In this document: piece by piece, positions 24,564-33,053 of the stretch
Layout: every line of letters begins with the position of its first letter
Position numbering within the stretch: the first letter of the stretch is position 1
Assembly (NCBI GenBank): GCA_963714625.1
Contig: CAVQOY010000014.1
Span: forward strand, 347,285-411,284
Length of the DNA: 64,000 bases
Direction of reading: 5' to 3'
Source: Marmoricola_A sp963714625
Lineage (GTDB): Bacteria > Actinomycetota > Actinomycetes > Propionibacteriales > Nocardioidaceae
Position numbers and translations under genes: made by a program
The notes under the pieces: generated by a model
The model's input: the letters and a program-made list of their open reading frames with translations, nothing else
Database searches by the model: none
What the model was told of the DNA's origin: nothing

Positions 24564-25378
24564 TGTACCCCACTCTCGGGGACCTCCTCGGCATCGACCT
24601 GGCGCTGTCGACCCACAGCTTCTTCGTCGGGCTCGGGGTGGTCGCCGCGACCGTGGTCTTCCTCGTGGAGGCGCGCCGCCGGGGCCAGACCGACGAGCGC
24701 CTGCTGTACGTCGTCACCGGCGCGCTGCTGGGCGGCGCCATCGCGATGCGCCTGGGGACGTGGCTCCAGCACGTGGACCTCCGCGACAACGCCTCGTTCG
24801 TCGAGCAGTGGTTCTACGGCAACCGCAGCATCCTGTCCGGACTGGTCGGCGCCTGGCTGGGCGTCCACGTCGCCAAGCGGCTCTGCGGCTACCGCGCCCG
24901 CACGGGCGACCTCTTCGCGCCGGCCGTCGCGCTCGGCATGGCCATCGGCCGTGTCGGCTGCCTGCTGACCGAACGTCCGGGCACCGCCGGCTGTGACGTC
25001 CTCTGCGTCACCCTCGACGAGGCCACCGCGGCGAGGACGGGGTCACCGGCCGGCGTGCCGCTGCACCTGTCGCACGTCTACGAGATCGCCTTCCACCTCG
25101 CCGCGTTCGCCCTCATCTGGTTCTGGCTGCGCCACCGCCTGACCGCGCCGGGGGAGACGTTCGTGCTCTACGTCGCGGCCTACGCCGTCATGCGTCTCCT
25201 CGTCGAGTTCATCCGCGGCAACGAGGTGGCCTGGGAGGGCCTGACCCGTCCCCAGCTCTTCCTGGCGCTGACCCTGCCGCTGCTCGCCGTACGCCTGGTT
25301 GTCGGCTTCCGCCGCGGCCACTACGACACGATCCTGCGGCGTTCGGCCGCTCCGAACCGAGACGAGGTGTCCGTGTGA
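24563..25378 (+). CDS. Divergent prolipoprotein diacylglyceryl transferase (Lgt) homologue
   Basis: 271-residue membrane protein with seven or so spans. It shares the Lgt plan: SILSGLVGAWLGV, GMAIGRVGCLLTERPGT in the place of the Lgt signature, HLSHVYEIAFH in the place of the HPTQLYE motif, and VMRLLVEFIRGNE with the conserved second arginine. Canonical Lgt transfers diacylglycerol from phosphatidylglycerol to lipobox cysteines. The signature here departs from the classical GRxGNFxNxE, so it may be a paralogue with another acceptor. It is coupled to its neighbours by 1-nt and 4-nt overlaps and sits directly before a radical SAM gene. Confidence 0.82.
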   Translation: MYPTLGDLLGIDLALSTHSFFVGLGVVAATVVFLVEARRRGQTDERLLYVVTGALLGGAIAMRLGTWLQHVDLRDNASFVEQWFYGNRSILSGLVGAWLGVHVAKRLCGYRARTGDLFAPAVALGMAIGRVGCLLTERPGTAGCDVLCVTLDEATAARTGSPAGVPLHLSHVYEIAFHLAAFALIWFWLRHRLTAPGETFVLYVAAYAVMRLLVEFIRGNEVAWEGLTRPQLFLALTLPLLAVRLVVGFRRGHYDTILRRSAAPNRDEVSV

Positions 25379-27024
25379 CTCCCACGCCGACGACCGGCCC
25401 CCCGACGGGACCCACCGCCCGCGGACCCGGCATGCCGACGCGCGACTGGCGGGTGCACCGCTACGTCAACGCGTTCTGCCCGCACTGCCACGAGGAGCAG
25501 CCGCACCGGCCGCTGGCCGACGTACGTCGACTGTCGGGCTGGCTCGCCGTCCGGGGGGAGCGGGTCTACCTCGAGCGCGGGTGCCCCGACCACGGCCTGG
25601 TCCGCACGCTCTACGACGAGTCGGCCGAGATCCTGTCCTACCTCGAGCAGTGGACGGCGCCGACCAAGGTTCACCAGCCCGACCTCACCGGCAACTTCCT
25701 GCCCGTGCCGGCGGCCTACGAGCACGGGCTGCCGGAGATGCAGTCGCAGCACACCTGCATCCTGCTCGAGGACGTCCTCGACCACTGCAACCTCAAGTGC
25801 CCGACGTGCTTCGCGGAGTCCGCCCCCGCGCGAGCCGGGGTCGCGCCGCTGGAGCAGGTGCTGGCCTCGATCGACGCCCGCCTGGCCAAGGAGAACGGCC
25901 GGCTCGACGTGCTGATGCTCTCCGGCGGTGAGCCGACGCTCTACCCCTGGCTGGCGGAGCTGCTCGACGCCGTGGCGGCGCGGCCGGTGGTGCGCGTGCT
26001 CGTGAACACCAACGGGCTCGCGATCTCGCGCGACGACGCGCTGCTGGACCTGCTGGCGCGGCACCGGGAGCGGGTGGAGGTCTACCTGCAGTACGACGGC
26101 GACTCGGCCGGGGCATCGATCCACCACCGGGGGGCGGACATCCGCCGCTTCAAGGACCGCGCCATCGAGCGGCTGGCCTCGCGAGGGGTGTTCATGACGC
26201 TGACGATGACCGCGGCGCTGGGCGTCAACGACGACGAGATCGGGGCGGTGCTCAAGCGCGGGTTCGACACGCCGTACGTCGGCGGGGTCACGATCCAGCC
26301 GGTCTTCGGGTCGGGACGCTCGTCCGGCATCGACCCGATGGCGCGGCTCACCCACACCGGCGTGCTCGCCCGGCTGGAGGAGCAGACCGCAGGACAGGTG
26401 ACCTGGCGCGACCTGACCGCGCTGCCGTGCTCGCACCCGCACTGCTGCTCGGTGGGCTACCTGCTGCGCGACGACTCGGGATCGTGGCGCTCGCTCGTCT
26501 CGCTGGTCGGGCCGGAGCGGCTCAAGGACTGGCTCGACCTCGAGCCCGAGCTGCTGGCCAACCGGATCGCCGACGACACGATCCCGTCGTCGATGAAGAA
26601 GGTGCTGCGCCAGTCGCTGCTGGACCTGCTGAGCGAGCAGTCGTCGTTGTCGCACCCGTCGATGAGCAGCATCTGGACCGACATCTGCTCGACCTGCGAC
26701 ATCGGCGTCGGCACGCTCGCAACGCTGGCGGCGTCGAAGCTGCCGGGTCAGAAGGAGCGGATGCGGCGGTTGCTCGGCGAGCGGGTGCTGCGGGTGACGG
26801 TGAAACCCTTCATGGACATGCACACGATGATCGAGGAGCGGCTGACGCAGTGCTGCGTGCACGTGGCGACGGTGGCGGGCTCCGGGGACCGGGAGGGTGC
26901 GCACCAGTGCGCGCCGTTCTGCGCGGTCCAGGCGTGGGCGCCGTTGGGGGAGCGACGGGTGTCCACCGCGACCGGAGCGGCAACCATGCCTGCGCCCCTT
27001 CCGACGCCGTCGGTGCGATCGTGA
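25375..27024 (+). CDS. Radical SAM protein, MJ0619/tetraether-synthase-like
   Basis: 549 residues. An N-terminal cysteine-rich region (NAFCPHCHEEQPHRP near 35; ERGCPDHGLVRTLYDES near 70) is followed by the radical SAM cluster motif CNLKCPTC (Cys138, 142, 145), MLSGGEPTLYPW, and cysteine groups near the end (LPCSHPHCCSVGYLL; DICSTCDIG; TQCCVHV; CAPFCAVQAW) that may bind extra iron-sulfur clusters. This layout resembles the MJ0619-type family that includes archaeal tetraether lipid synthase Tes, which couples lipid tails by C-C bonds. The family call is by motif only. GTGA overlaps on both sides couple it to the Lgt homologue and to a small membrane protein. Confidence 0.8.
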   Translation: MTPTPTTGPPTGPTARGPGMPTRDWRVHRYVNAFCPHCHEEQPHRPLADVRRLSGWLAVRGERVYLERGCPDHGLVRTLYDESAEILSYLEQWTAPTKVHQPDLTGNFLPVPAAYEHGLPEMQSQHTCILLEDVLDHCNLKCPTCFAESAPARAGVAPLEQVLASIDARLAKENGRLDVLMLSGGEPTLYPWLAELLDAVAARPVVRVLVNTNGLAISRDDALLDLLARHRERVEVYLQYDGDSAGASIHHRGADIRRFKDRAIERLASRGVFMTLTMTAALGVNDDEIGAVLKRGFDTPYVGGVTIQPVFGSGRSSGIDPMARLTHTGVLARLEEQTAGQVTWRDLTALPCSHPHCCSVGYLLRDDSGSWRSLVSLVGPERLKDWLDLEPELLANRIADDTIPSSMKKVLRQSLLDLLSEQSSLSHPSMSSIWTDICSTCDIGVGTLATLAASKLPGQKERMRRLLGERVLRVTVKPFMDMHTMIEERLTQCCVHVATVAGSGDREGAHQCAPFCAVQAWAPLGERRVSTATGAATMPAPLPTPSVRS

Positions 27025-27377
27025 CCGGGCTCGACCCGGGCTCACTGGACCCCGGGTGGCGCGAGCGAGCGGCGGGCCAGGGAGCGGCGTACGGCGACGC
27101 GGTCGACGGCTCGGCGCCCGGAGAGCTCGAGCGCGGCGTCGACCCGCTGAAGCTGTGCGTCTTCACCACGGTCGCGCTGCTCGGCTGGCTGCTCGGCCCC
27201 TGGGCCGTGCTGGTCTTCGCGACGCTGGCGTTCACGTCGTACTCCCTGGCGCGGCGGGGCGGGCTGCTGCGCTCGAAGTGCCTGCTGCGCGACACCCGCC
27301 TGGTGCTGGCCTGGCTCGGGCTGCTGGTCGGGGTGGCCGTGGTCGCGATCGCCTGGGACGTCGCGCAGCTCTTCTAG
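27021..27377 (+). CDS. Small two-span membrane protein of the radical SAM operon
   Basis: 118 residues with two hydrophobic helices (LCVFTTVALLGWLLGPWAVL and LVLAWLGLLVGVAVVAIAW) and a basic loop between (RRGGLLRSKCLLRDTR). The GTG start overlaps the radical SAM stop (GTGA); a long open frame upstream in this phase is a shadow of the radical SAM gene. No family recognised. It could anchor the radical SAM enzyme at the membrane, but that is a guess from operon structure. Confidence 0.72.
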   Translation: MTGLDPGSLDPGWRERAAGQGAAYGDAVDGSAPGELERGVDPLKLCVFTTVALLGWLLGPWAVLVFATLAFTSYSLARRGGLLRSKCLLRDTRLVLAWLGLLVGVAVVAIAWDVAQLF

Positions 27378-27386
27378 GGGGCGAAC

Positions 27387-27890
27387 TCAGCGCACATCCT
27401 TGAGGGACCACCCGTCGCCCCGCGCCTTGCCGGGGATGACGCTCAACGTGCCGTCGGTCTCCAGGACCACGGCAGCGATCTGTGAGATATCGCCGTAACC
27501 GCTGCTGCGCACGGCCTGTCGCACCTCGTCGAGCGTCAGGCGCTGACTCGTCAGCGCGTCATCCAGCACGCTGCCGTCGTGGACGACCAGGACCGGCTTG
27601 GCGGTGACGATCGAGCGGAGTCCCGGCGCCAGCGTGGTCAGCTTCGCGACCATGAACTGCAGGGCAGCGAGGAGCACCAACGCGGTGATCCCCTCGGCGA
27701 GGGCGACGTCCGAGCTGAGCAGGATGGTGGCGAGAGTCGAGCCGAGCGCCACGGTGACCACGAGGTCGAAGGCGTTGAGCTTCGCCAGCGTCCGCTTGCC
27801 GGAGGCACGCAGGATCAGGACAAGCGCGACGTAGGCTGCGGCGCCGACCAGCGCGACACGCACGACGTCACTCCAGCTGTCGAACCACAT
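27387..27890 (-). CDS. DUF421 (YetF-like) membrane protein
   Basis: 167 residues: three N-terminal membrane helices (VALVGAAAYVALVLILRASG; LVVTVALGSTLATILL; ITALVLLAALQFM) and a small soluble C-terminal domain (KPVLVVHDGSVLDDALTSQR, RLTLDEVRQAVRSSGYGDIS, VVLETDGTLSVIP), exactly the DUF421 plan. The function of the family is unclear; some members in spore-formers affect germination or membranes. Convergent with the preceding operon, 9 nt apart. Its start is fixed by a leaderless -10 box. Confidence 0.92.
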   Translation of the reverse strand: MWFDSWSDVVRVALVGAAAYVALVLILRASGKRTLAKLNAFDLVVTVALGSTLATILLSSDVALAEGITALVLLAALQFMVAKLTTLAPGLRSIVTAKPVLVVHDGSVLDDALTSQRLTLDEVRQAVRSSGYGDISQIAAVVLETDGTLSVIPGKARGDGWSLKDVR

Positions 27891-27896
27891 CCGCGC

Positions 27897-27902
27897 AGTC
27901 TA
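27897..27902 (-). promoter_or_regulatory. -10 box TAGACT, leaderless DUF421 mRNA
   Basis: On the minus strand TAGACT ends 6 nt before the ATG at 27890; no ribosome binding site is present. Confidence 0.65.
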
Positions 27903-28044
27903 CGGATCCCGGGGTGCGCCCGGACTGCCCGTTCGGGATCGGGAAGGCCGAATGAGGTCGTAGAGTTCTTCGCGCGAGCCGCTGGCCCGCCGGCCGGAGA
28001 GCGCCGAGGTCCACCCGCTCCGAGCCGCCTCGTACACGGGTGGG

Positions 28045-28170
28045 CGTGGGATACCCGAGCAGCACGGCTGCGGCAAGTACTCGTACCATCCGCCGCAGCC
28101 TTGGGGTGAGCTCAGCGACGCTGAGCGGGCACCGTCAGCCCGAACCCGACAGGTCACATTTCACAGGCGT
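28045..28170 (+). promoter_or_regulatory. Putative c-di-AMP riboswitch (ydaO/yuaA type)
   Basis: The leader of the NlpC/P60 gene contains the two best conserved blocks of this riboswitch in order: TTGGGGTGA (28101-28109) and CCGAACCCGACAG (28140-28152), the latter followed by TCAC and ACAGGCG. Between them is a perfect GCTCAGC/GCTGAGC hairpin (28110-28126), and GTACCA followed by a GC-rich strand precedes the first block. Class and position fit: in actinobacteria this riboswitch controls cell-wall hydrolases and resuscitation factors. The 5' boundary is approximate. Confidence 0.7.
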
Positions 28171-28186
28171 GGACGAAGGGACATCC

Positions 28187-28660
28187 ATGTCTGCACCCCG
28201 CCGCGCGCTCGCCATCCTCCTCGCGACGTTCCTCTTCACCGCGCTGCTGGGCGGCCTGCCCTCCGACGACTTCGGAGACCACGCCGAGGCCGCGTCGGTC
28301 AAGACCACCGCCAAGCAGCGCCTGCGCGCCATGAAGGTCGCGCTGGCCCAGCGCGGTGACCCCTACCGCTACGGCGCCGCCGGCCCGAACGCCTTCGACT
28401 GCTCGGGCCTGACCAAGTTCTCCTACGGCCGCGCCGGGCGGAGCATTCCGCGCACCACCGACCAGCAGAAGGCCGGGCTGCGCTCGGTCGCGAAGTCCGC
28501 CAAGCGCAAGGGCGACATCATCCTGTTCCACAGGAACGGGAACGCCTACCACGCCGGCATCTTCATCGGGAACAACAAGATCGTGCACTCCAGCCGCTCC
28601 GGCACCCCGGTGAGGATCGCGAAGATCTGGACCAAGTCCTACGTCGTACGCCGCCCCTGA
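28187..28660 (+). CDS. NlpC/P60 family cell-wall hydrolase
   Basis: Secreted peptidoglycan endopeptidase, 157 residues. Signal peptide from the ATG at 28187 (RRALAILLATFLFTALLGG), then the NlpC/P60 domain with catalytic Cys in NAFDCSGLTKFSYG, a helix with RTTDQQ, GDIILFHRNGNAYHAGIFIG with the catalytic His, and NKIVHSSRSG. GAAGGG (28175-28180) is the ribosome site. The upstream riboswitch suggests control by c-di-AMP, linking wall remodelling to osmotic or growth state. Confidence 0.92.
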   Translation: MSAPRRALAILLATFLFTALLGGLPSDDFGDHAEAASVKTTAKQRLRAMKVALAQRGDPYRYGAAGPNAFDCSGLTKFSYGRAGRSIPRTTDQQKAGLRSVAKSAKRKGDIILFHRNGNAYHAGIFIGNNKIVHSSRSGTPVRIAKIWTKSYVVRRP

Positions 28661-28709
28661 CCGCAGTCGGTTCGCGCATGTGGGTCCTAGCGGGGACACT
28701 GGAGGGGCC

Positions 28710-29882
28710 ATGAGCGACACCGAACTCACCCCCACCACCGCCGTACCCGCTGAGGGACCCAACCTGCTGCCCCTGGTCTTCGAGGAGCCCCGTGGCCGCG
28801 GCAAGCCCCCGCGGCACCTCGCCGACCTCTCGCCCGTCGAGCGCAAGGAGCTGGCCGAGAAGGCGGGCCTGCCTGGCTTCCGGGCGCGCCAGCTGTCCGC
28901 GCACTACTTCGCGCGGCTGGTCGACGACCCCGAGCAGATGACCGACCTGCCGGCCGCGCAGCGCGCCGAGTTGGTCGAGAAGCTGCTGCCGACGCTGCTG
29001 AACCCGGTCTCGGTCCGCACCGCCGACAAGGGCACGACGGTCAAGTCGCTGTGGCGGCTCTTCGACAACGCGCTCGTCGAGTCCGTCCTCATGCGATACC
29101 CGGGCCGCGCCACCATGTGCGTGTCCTCGCAGGCGGGCTGCGGCATGGCCTGCCCGTTCTGCGCCACGGGTCAAGGTGGTCTGCAGCGCAACATGTCGGC
29201 CGCCGAGATCGTCGACCAGGTCGTCTGGGGCGCCCGGCAGATGGCGACCGGTGAGGTGGCCGGCGGGCCCGGTCGCCTCTCGCACGTCGTCTTCATGGGC
29301 ATGGGGGAGCCGCTGGCCAACTACAAGGCGGTCATCGGCGCCGTACGCCGTCTCACCGAGCCGAACCCGGACGGGCTCGGACTGTCCGCGCGGTCCATCA
29401 CCGTCTCGACCGTCGGGCTGGTGCCGCGCATCAACCAGCTCACCGAGGAGGGCATCCCGGTGACCCTCGCGCTGTCGCTGCACGCCCCCGACGACGAGCT
29501 GCGTGACGAGCTGGTCCCGGTCAACACGCGCTGGAAGGTCGCCGAGGCGGTCGAGGCGGCGTGGCACTACGCCGAGCGCACCGGCCGCCGGGTGTCCATC
29601 GAGTACATCCTCATCAAGGACATCAACGACCAGGGCTGGCGCGCCGACATGCTCGCCGACGTCCTCCACTCGTACGGCGACTGGGGCTGGGTCCACGTGA
29701 ACCTGATCCCGCTCAACCCGACACCGGGGTCGAAGTGGACGGCCAGTCGACGCGAGGACGAGCGGGAGTTCGTCCGCCGGCTCGAGGCCAAGGGCGTCCC
29801 GGTGACCGTGCGTGACACGCGCGGTCGCGAGATCGACGGTGCCTGCGGGCAGCTCGCGGCGAGCGAGGCCACGACCGCCTGA
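28710..29882 (+). CDS. rlmN: 23S rRNA (adenine2503-C2)/tRNA methyltransferase RlmN
   Basis: Radical SAM enzyme that methylates A2503 of 23S rRNA and A37 of some tRNAs. 390 residues with the cluster motif CGMACPFCATGQGGLQRN, SSQAGCG, VVFMGMGEPLANY, SITVSTVGLVPRI, LALSLHAPDDELR, and the C-terminal catalytic cysteine region DTRGREIDGACGQL. The start at the ATG after GGAGGGG is supported. The frame ends with an Ala/Thr tail. Confidence 0.96.
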   Translation: MSDTELTPTTAVPAEGPNLLPLVFEEPRGRGKPPRHLADLSPVERKELAEKAGLPGFRARQLSAHYFARLVDDPEQMTDLPAAQRAELVEKLLPTLLNPVSVRTADKGTTVKSLWRLFDNALVESVLMRYPGRATMCVSSQAGCGMACPFCATGQGGLQRNMSAAEIVDQVVWGARQMATGEVAGGPGRLSHVVFMGMGEPLANYKAVIGAVRRLTEPNPDGLGLSARSITVSTVGLVPRINQLTEEGIPVTLALSLHAPDDELRDELVPVNTRWKVAEAVEAAWHYAERTGRRVSIEYILIKDINDQGWRADMLADVLHSYGDWGWVHVNLIPLNPTPGSKWTASRREDEREFVRRLEAKGVPVTVRDTRGREIDGACGQLAASEATTA

Positions 29883-29936
29883 TCGGCCCTTCTCCACAGA
29901 TCTGTGTCGGCGGCGCGTCCTGTCGGAAGGGTCTCG

Positions 29937-29942
29937 TATCAT
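29937..29942 (+). promoter_or_regulatory. -10 box TATCAT, leaderless DUF222 gene
   Basis: TATCAT ends 7 nt before the ATG at 29950. A perfect palindrome CACAGATCTGTG (29895-29906) lies about 30 nt upstream and could be an operator. Confidence 0.65.
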
Positions 29943-29949
29943 CGAACGC

Positions 29950-31896
29950 ATGTTCGATCACGACGTCAGAGACCTGGACGCCGCCGAGGTGGCGGACCGG
30001 CTGCTGGCGTCCACGCGGACCCTCATGGCCGCCGAGGCGGAGCAGCTCGTGCTCGCCACGCAGTGGGCCGACCTCCACGCGCCGGACTTCGTGGCCGACT
30101 GCGAGGCCCTGGCGCCCGGTGCCGAGGGCACGAAGCGCCTCGGCGGGGACGGGTGCCCGGAGCTCAGTGAATTCGCCGGGGCCGAGCTCGCGGTCTACCT
30201 CGGGCGCACCACCGCGTCGGGGGAAGCCCTGCTCGCGGACGCCGTGAACCTGCGCCACCGGCACCCACTGCTGTGGCGGGCCTTGCGTCAGGGCGAGGTG
30301 CGCGTCTGGCTCGCGACCAAGGTCGCCCGGCGCTGCGCCGCGGTCGGGCTCAGCGCCGAGGAGGCGCTCTGGGTCGACGCCCAGGTCATGCCGTCGATGA
30401 ACACGCTCACCCCAGGGCGCTTTCTTGCGCTGGTCGAGGCGAAGATCGTCGAGGCCGACCCGGTCGGGGCCAAGGCGCGCGCCGAGGCCGAGGAGCTCGC
30501 CCGCTTCGTCCGGGCCGGTCGCGTCGACGAGCACGGCCTGCGCACGCTCGTGGCCCGCGCCCGCGGCGGCGACGTCCTGGTCCTCATCGCGGTCCTGGAC
30601 CGCCTCGCGTTCGTCCTCGCCGACCAGGGCGACACCGACCCGCTGGAGGTTCGGCGGGCGACCGCGTTGCGGATCCTCGCCGATCCCGCCCGGGCCTTGG
30701 CGCTGCTGGCCGGCGCGGCGTTGGAGCACCTCGAGGACGAGGCCACCGAGGAGGTGGACGCCGTCACCGCGGACCGGGCGGCGAAGGATCGGGTGGCAAA
30801 GGATCGGGTGGCGAAGGGTCGGCCAGGGTCTGGCAGCAGCGACGGCGGTTGTGAGAACGCCGGTGCGACCGGTGAGACCGACAGGTGCCCCGGGGACCGT
30901 GACGCCACCGCCGACCCAGGTGTCGCCACCGAGGAGACCCTGGCCGCTCAGGCGTTGGCGAAGCGGCGCAGCGAGGCAGCGATGGGCGAGCGCCCCGAGG
31001 AGTGGGCAGGGTGGATGCTCGACGCCCACGGTCGACACCTGCGAGCCGGCACGTTGTACGACGACCTCGTCGACGTGGAGCCTGACGGTGCCGGCGACCT
31101 GCTCGACGAGACCCTCGCGAACCTGGCCGGACTCGTGGCGACGCCGGAGCGGACGGTCATCGACGGCAGGATCACGGGCGCTGTCGTCAGCGGTGGCCCG
31201 CCGGATGACCCGCCGCGTGAACCACCCGGTCGACCGCCGGTCACCTCACGTCATGGTCCACCCGACGAGCCTGATGCCTCCCTCGCCGGGTTGGGCGACC
31301 GGGAGCTGCTGCGCAGCCTCGTCGACACCCTGGCCACGACACCGGTGCGTCTTGATCCGCTGTGCGTCGTCAACGTCCACACCACTCGCGCAGGTCTGCG
31401 AGACGGCACAGGCGTGGCCCGCGTCGAGGAGCTGGGCCCGCAGTCGATGGAGTCGGTGAGGCTCTGGCTGGGTGCCCAGGGGACAGGTCTGCGCATCCGC
31501 GTGAGACCGGTGGTCGATCCCGACCGGATCGCCCCGGTGGACCGCTACGAGATCCCGGCCGCGATGCGGCAGGGCGTGGAGGTCGTCAACCCGTTCGAGG
31601 TGTTCCCCTTCGGCACCCGTGCGTCCTCCGCCTGCGACGAGGACCACGTCCGACGGTTCCGGCGACGAGCCGACGGCACCCCGGCCGAGCCGGGGCAGAC
31701 CAGGCCCGACAACCTGGCGCCCGCCTCCCGCTTCCACCACCGCCTCAAGACCCACGGCTCGTGGCTGTGCTGGTCGCCGGAGCCCGGCGCCTGGTGGTGG
31801 CGCACGCCGCAGGGCCACTGGTTCGTCGTGGGCCCCGACGGCACCCACCACCTCGGGCGCAACGCCGACCTCGACGAGCGACGGCTCTGGGCCTGA
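29950..31896 (+). CDS. DUF222 / 13E12-type HNH endonuclease-like protein
   Basis: 648 residues of the family often present in many copies in Mycobacterium and Nocardioides. The N-terminal two thirds match DUF222 (LLADAVNLRHRHPLLWRAL, GEVRVWLATKVARRC, EALWVDAQVMPSMNTLTPGR). The C-terminal end has an HNH-like pattern: ACDEDHVRRF, then QTRPDNLAPASRFHHRLKTH. The CxxC zinc pair usual before the first His is not seen, so nuclease activity is doubtful. A variable middle part includes three 15-bp repeats (30781-30825, AKDRV) and Gly/Asp-rich sequence. It has its own leaderless promoter and no partner genes. Confidence 0.88.
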   Translation: MFDHDVRDLDAAEVADRLLASTRTLMAAEAEQLVLATQWADLHAPDFVADCEALAPGAEGTKRLGGDGCPELSEFAGAELAVYLGRTTASGEALLADAVNLRHRHPLLWRALRQGEVRVWLATKVARRCAAVGLSAEEALWVDAQVMPSMNTLTPGRFLALVEAKIVEADPVGAKARAEAEELARFVRAGRVDEHGLRTLVARARGGDVLVLIAVLDRLAFVLADQGDTDPLEVRRATALRILADPARALALLAGAALEHLEDEATEEVDAVTADRAAKDRVAKDRVAKGRPGSGSSDGGCENAGATGETDRCPGDRDATADPGVATEETLAAQALAKRRSEAAMGERPEEWAGWMLDAHGRHLRAGTLYDDLVDVEPDGAGDLLDETLANLAGLVATPERTVIDGRITGAVVSGGPPDDPPREPPGRPPVTSRHGPPDEPDASLAGLGDRELLRSLVDTLATTPVRLDPLCVVNVHTTRAGLRDGTGVARVEELGPQSMESVRLWLGAQGTGLRIRVRPVVDPDRIAPVDRYEIPAAMRQGVEVVNPFEVFPFGTRASSACDEDHVRRFRRRADGTPAEPGQTRPDNLAPASRFHHRLKTHGSWLCWSPEPGAWWWRTPQGHWFVVGPDGTHHLGRNADLDERRLWA

Positions 31897-31909
31897 GACG
31901 GCCCGCGCG

Positions 31910-33025
31910 TCAGGCCAGGGCGGCGTCGGCGGCGTCGAGGTCGTCGACCAGGAAGACCCGGTCGGCGAAGCCCCCCTGCTCGGCGAGCGCCTGCAGCAGC
32001 GGCCAGACGGGCAGCCGCTGCGTCCAGTGCTCACGCCCCACCAGAACCATTGGCGCCCCCGCACCCTCGCCGGCGTAGTAGTTCTCGCACGCGTCCTGGA
32101 ACAGCTCCTGCACCGTCCCGGCCGCCCCGGGAAGGAACACGATGCCGGCGTCGCAGCGACGCAGCAGCGTGTCCTCGCGCCGGGCGTTGGCGAAGAACTT
32201 CGCGACGTGGGTCGCGAAGAGGTTCGGCGGCTCGTGGCCGTAGAACCAGGTCGGCACCCCGATCGTGGTCACCGCAGGCAGGTCTGCGGCCACCACGGCG
32301 GCGGCACGCGCCCAGGCCGTCTCGGAGCCGGCGCGATCGGGAGCCTCGGCCAACCGCTCCACGGCCGCGTCGACCTCCGCGTCGCCGGCCTCGACCAGGC
32401 GGGCGCCGAGGTTCGCTGCCTCCATCGCGCCCGGTCCGCCGCCGGTGGCGACCAGCAGACCCCGGCCGGCCAGCCGGCGGCCGAGGTCGATCGCGAGGCG
32501 GTAGCCGTCGGTGCCGCGGTCGAGCTTGTGCCCGCCCATCACGCCGACCGTCCGCTGCCCGACGACCGCCTCACCCAGCGCGTCGTCGATGGCGTGGTCG
32601 TGGAGAGCGGCCGCCGCCGCCAGCAGCGCGTCGTGCTGGACGCGGGAGTCCAGCGACCACCGGTAGGCCCGCGCGTCGAAGGTCGCCTCGTAGCCGTCCT
32701 CCAAGCCGGCGTAGAGCTCGTCCGGCGTGTAGAGCAGCCCCCGGTAGGGCGAGAACGGCAGCCCCTCGATCCGCGGCAGCATCACGGCACCGCCCTCGCG
32801 GAGCCTGTCGGCGAGCTCCGGCGACGTCCGGCACCCCAGGAGAGCGGCACCGGTCGGGTCGAGACCGGCCAGCCGGTCGTCGTAGCCGCGCAGGTCGAGG
32901 CCCTGGAGCCGCCAGCCGCGCATCGACCGGGCACCGTCGGCCAGCAGGCCGTCGAGGCTCTCGAGGGTCTCGATCTCACGGGCGTGGCGCGCGCGGACGG
33001 CGGCGGACTCGGATCCAGGGGACAT
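31910..33025 (-). CDS. LOG-family Rossmann-fold nucleotide-binding protein
   Basis: 371 residues. The C-terminal two thirds carry the lysine-decarboxylase-like (LOG) fold: GVMGGHKLDRG, ATGGGPGAMEAANLG and FLPGAAGTVQELFQDACENYY, which corresponds to the PGGxGTxxE motif with one Gly changed to Ala. Family members cleave nucleoside monophosphates to base and ribose phosphate (LOG, PpnN). The first 140 residues are a separate N-terminal domain that I do not recognise. ATG at 33025 is used; a GTG codon directly before it is also possible. It follows the RIO-like kinase gene by 28 nt and may share its transcript. Confidence 0.85.
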   Translation of the reverse strand: MSPGSESAAVRARHAREIETLESLDGLLADGARSMRGWRLQGLDLRGYDDRLAGLDPTGAALLGCRTSPELADRLREGGAVMLPRIEGLPFSPYRGLLYTPDELYAGLEDGYEATFDARAYRWSLDSRVQHDALLAAAAALHDHAIDDALGEAVVGQRTVGVMGGHKLDRGTDGYRLAIDLGRRLAGRGLLVATGGGPGAMEAANLGARLVEAGDAEVDAAVERLAEAPDRAGSETAWARAAAVVAADLPAVTTIGVPTWFYGHEPPNLFATHVAKFFANARREDTLLRRCDAGIVFLPGAAGTVQELFQDACENYYAGEGAGAPMVLVGREHWTQRLPVWPLLQALAEQGGFADRVFLVDDLDAADAALA

Positions 33026-33053
33026 CACCCGGCCAGCATGCCCGCCGCCCGCC

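Noticed and set aside
26427..27020. Upstream extension of the small membrane protein frame
   Set aside because: Runs inside the radical SAM gene in another phase; translation is low complexity with no motif.
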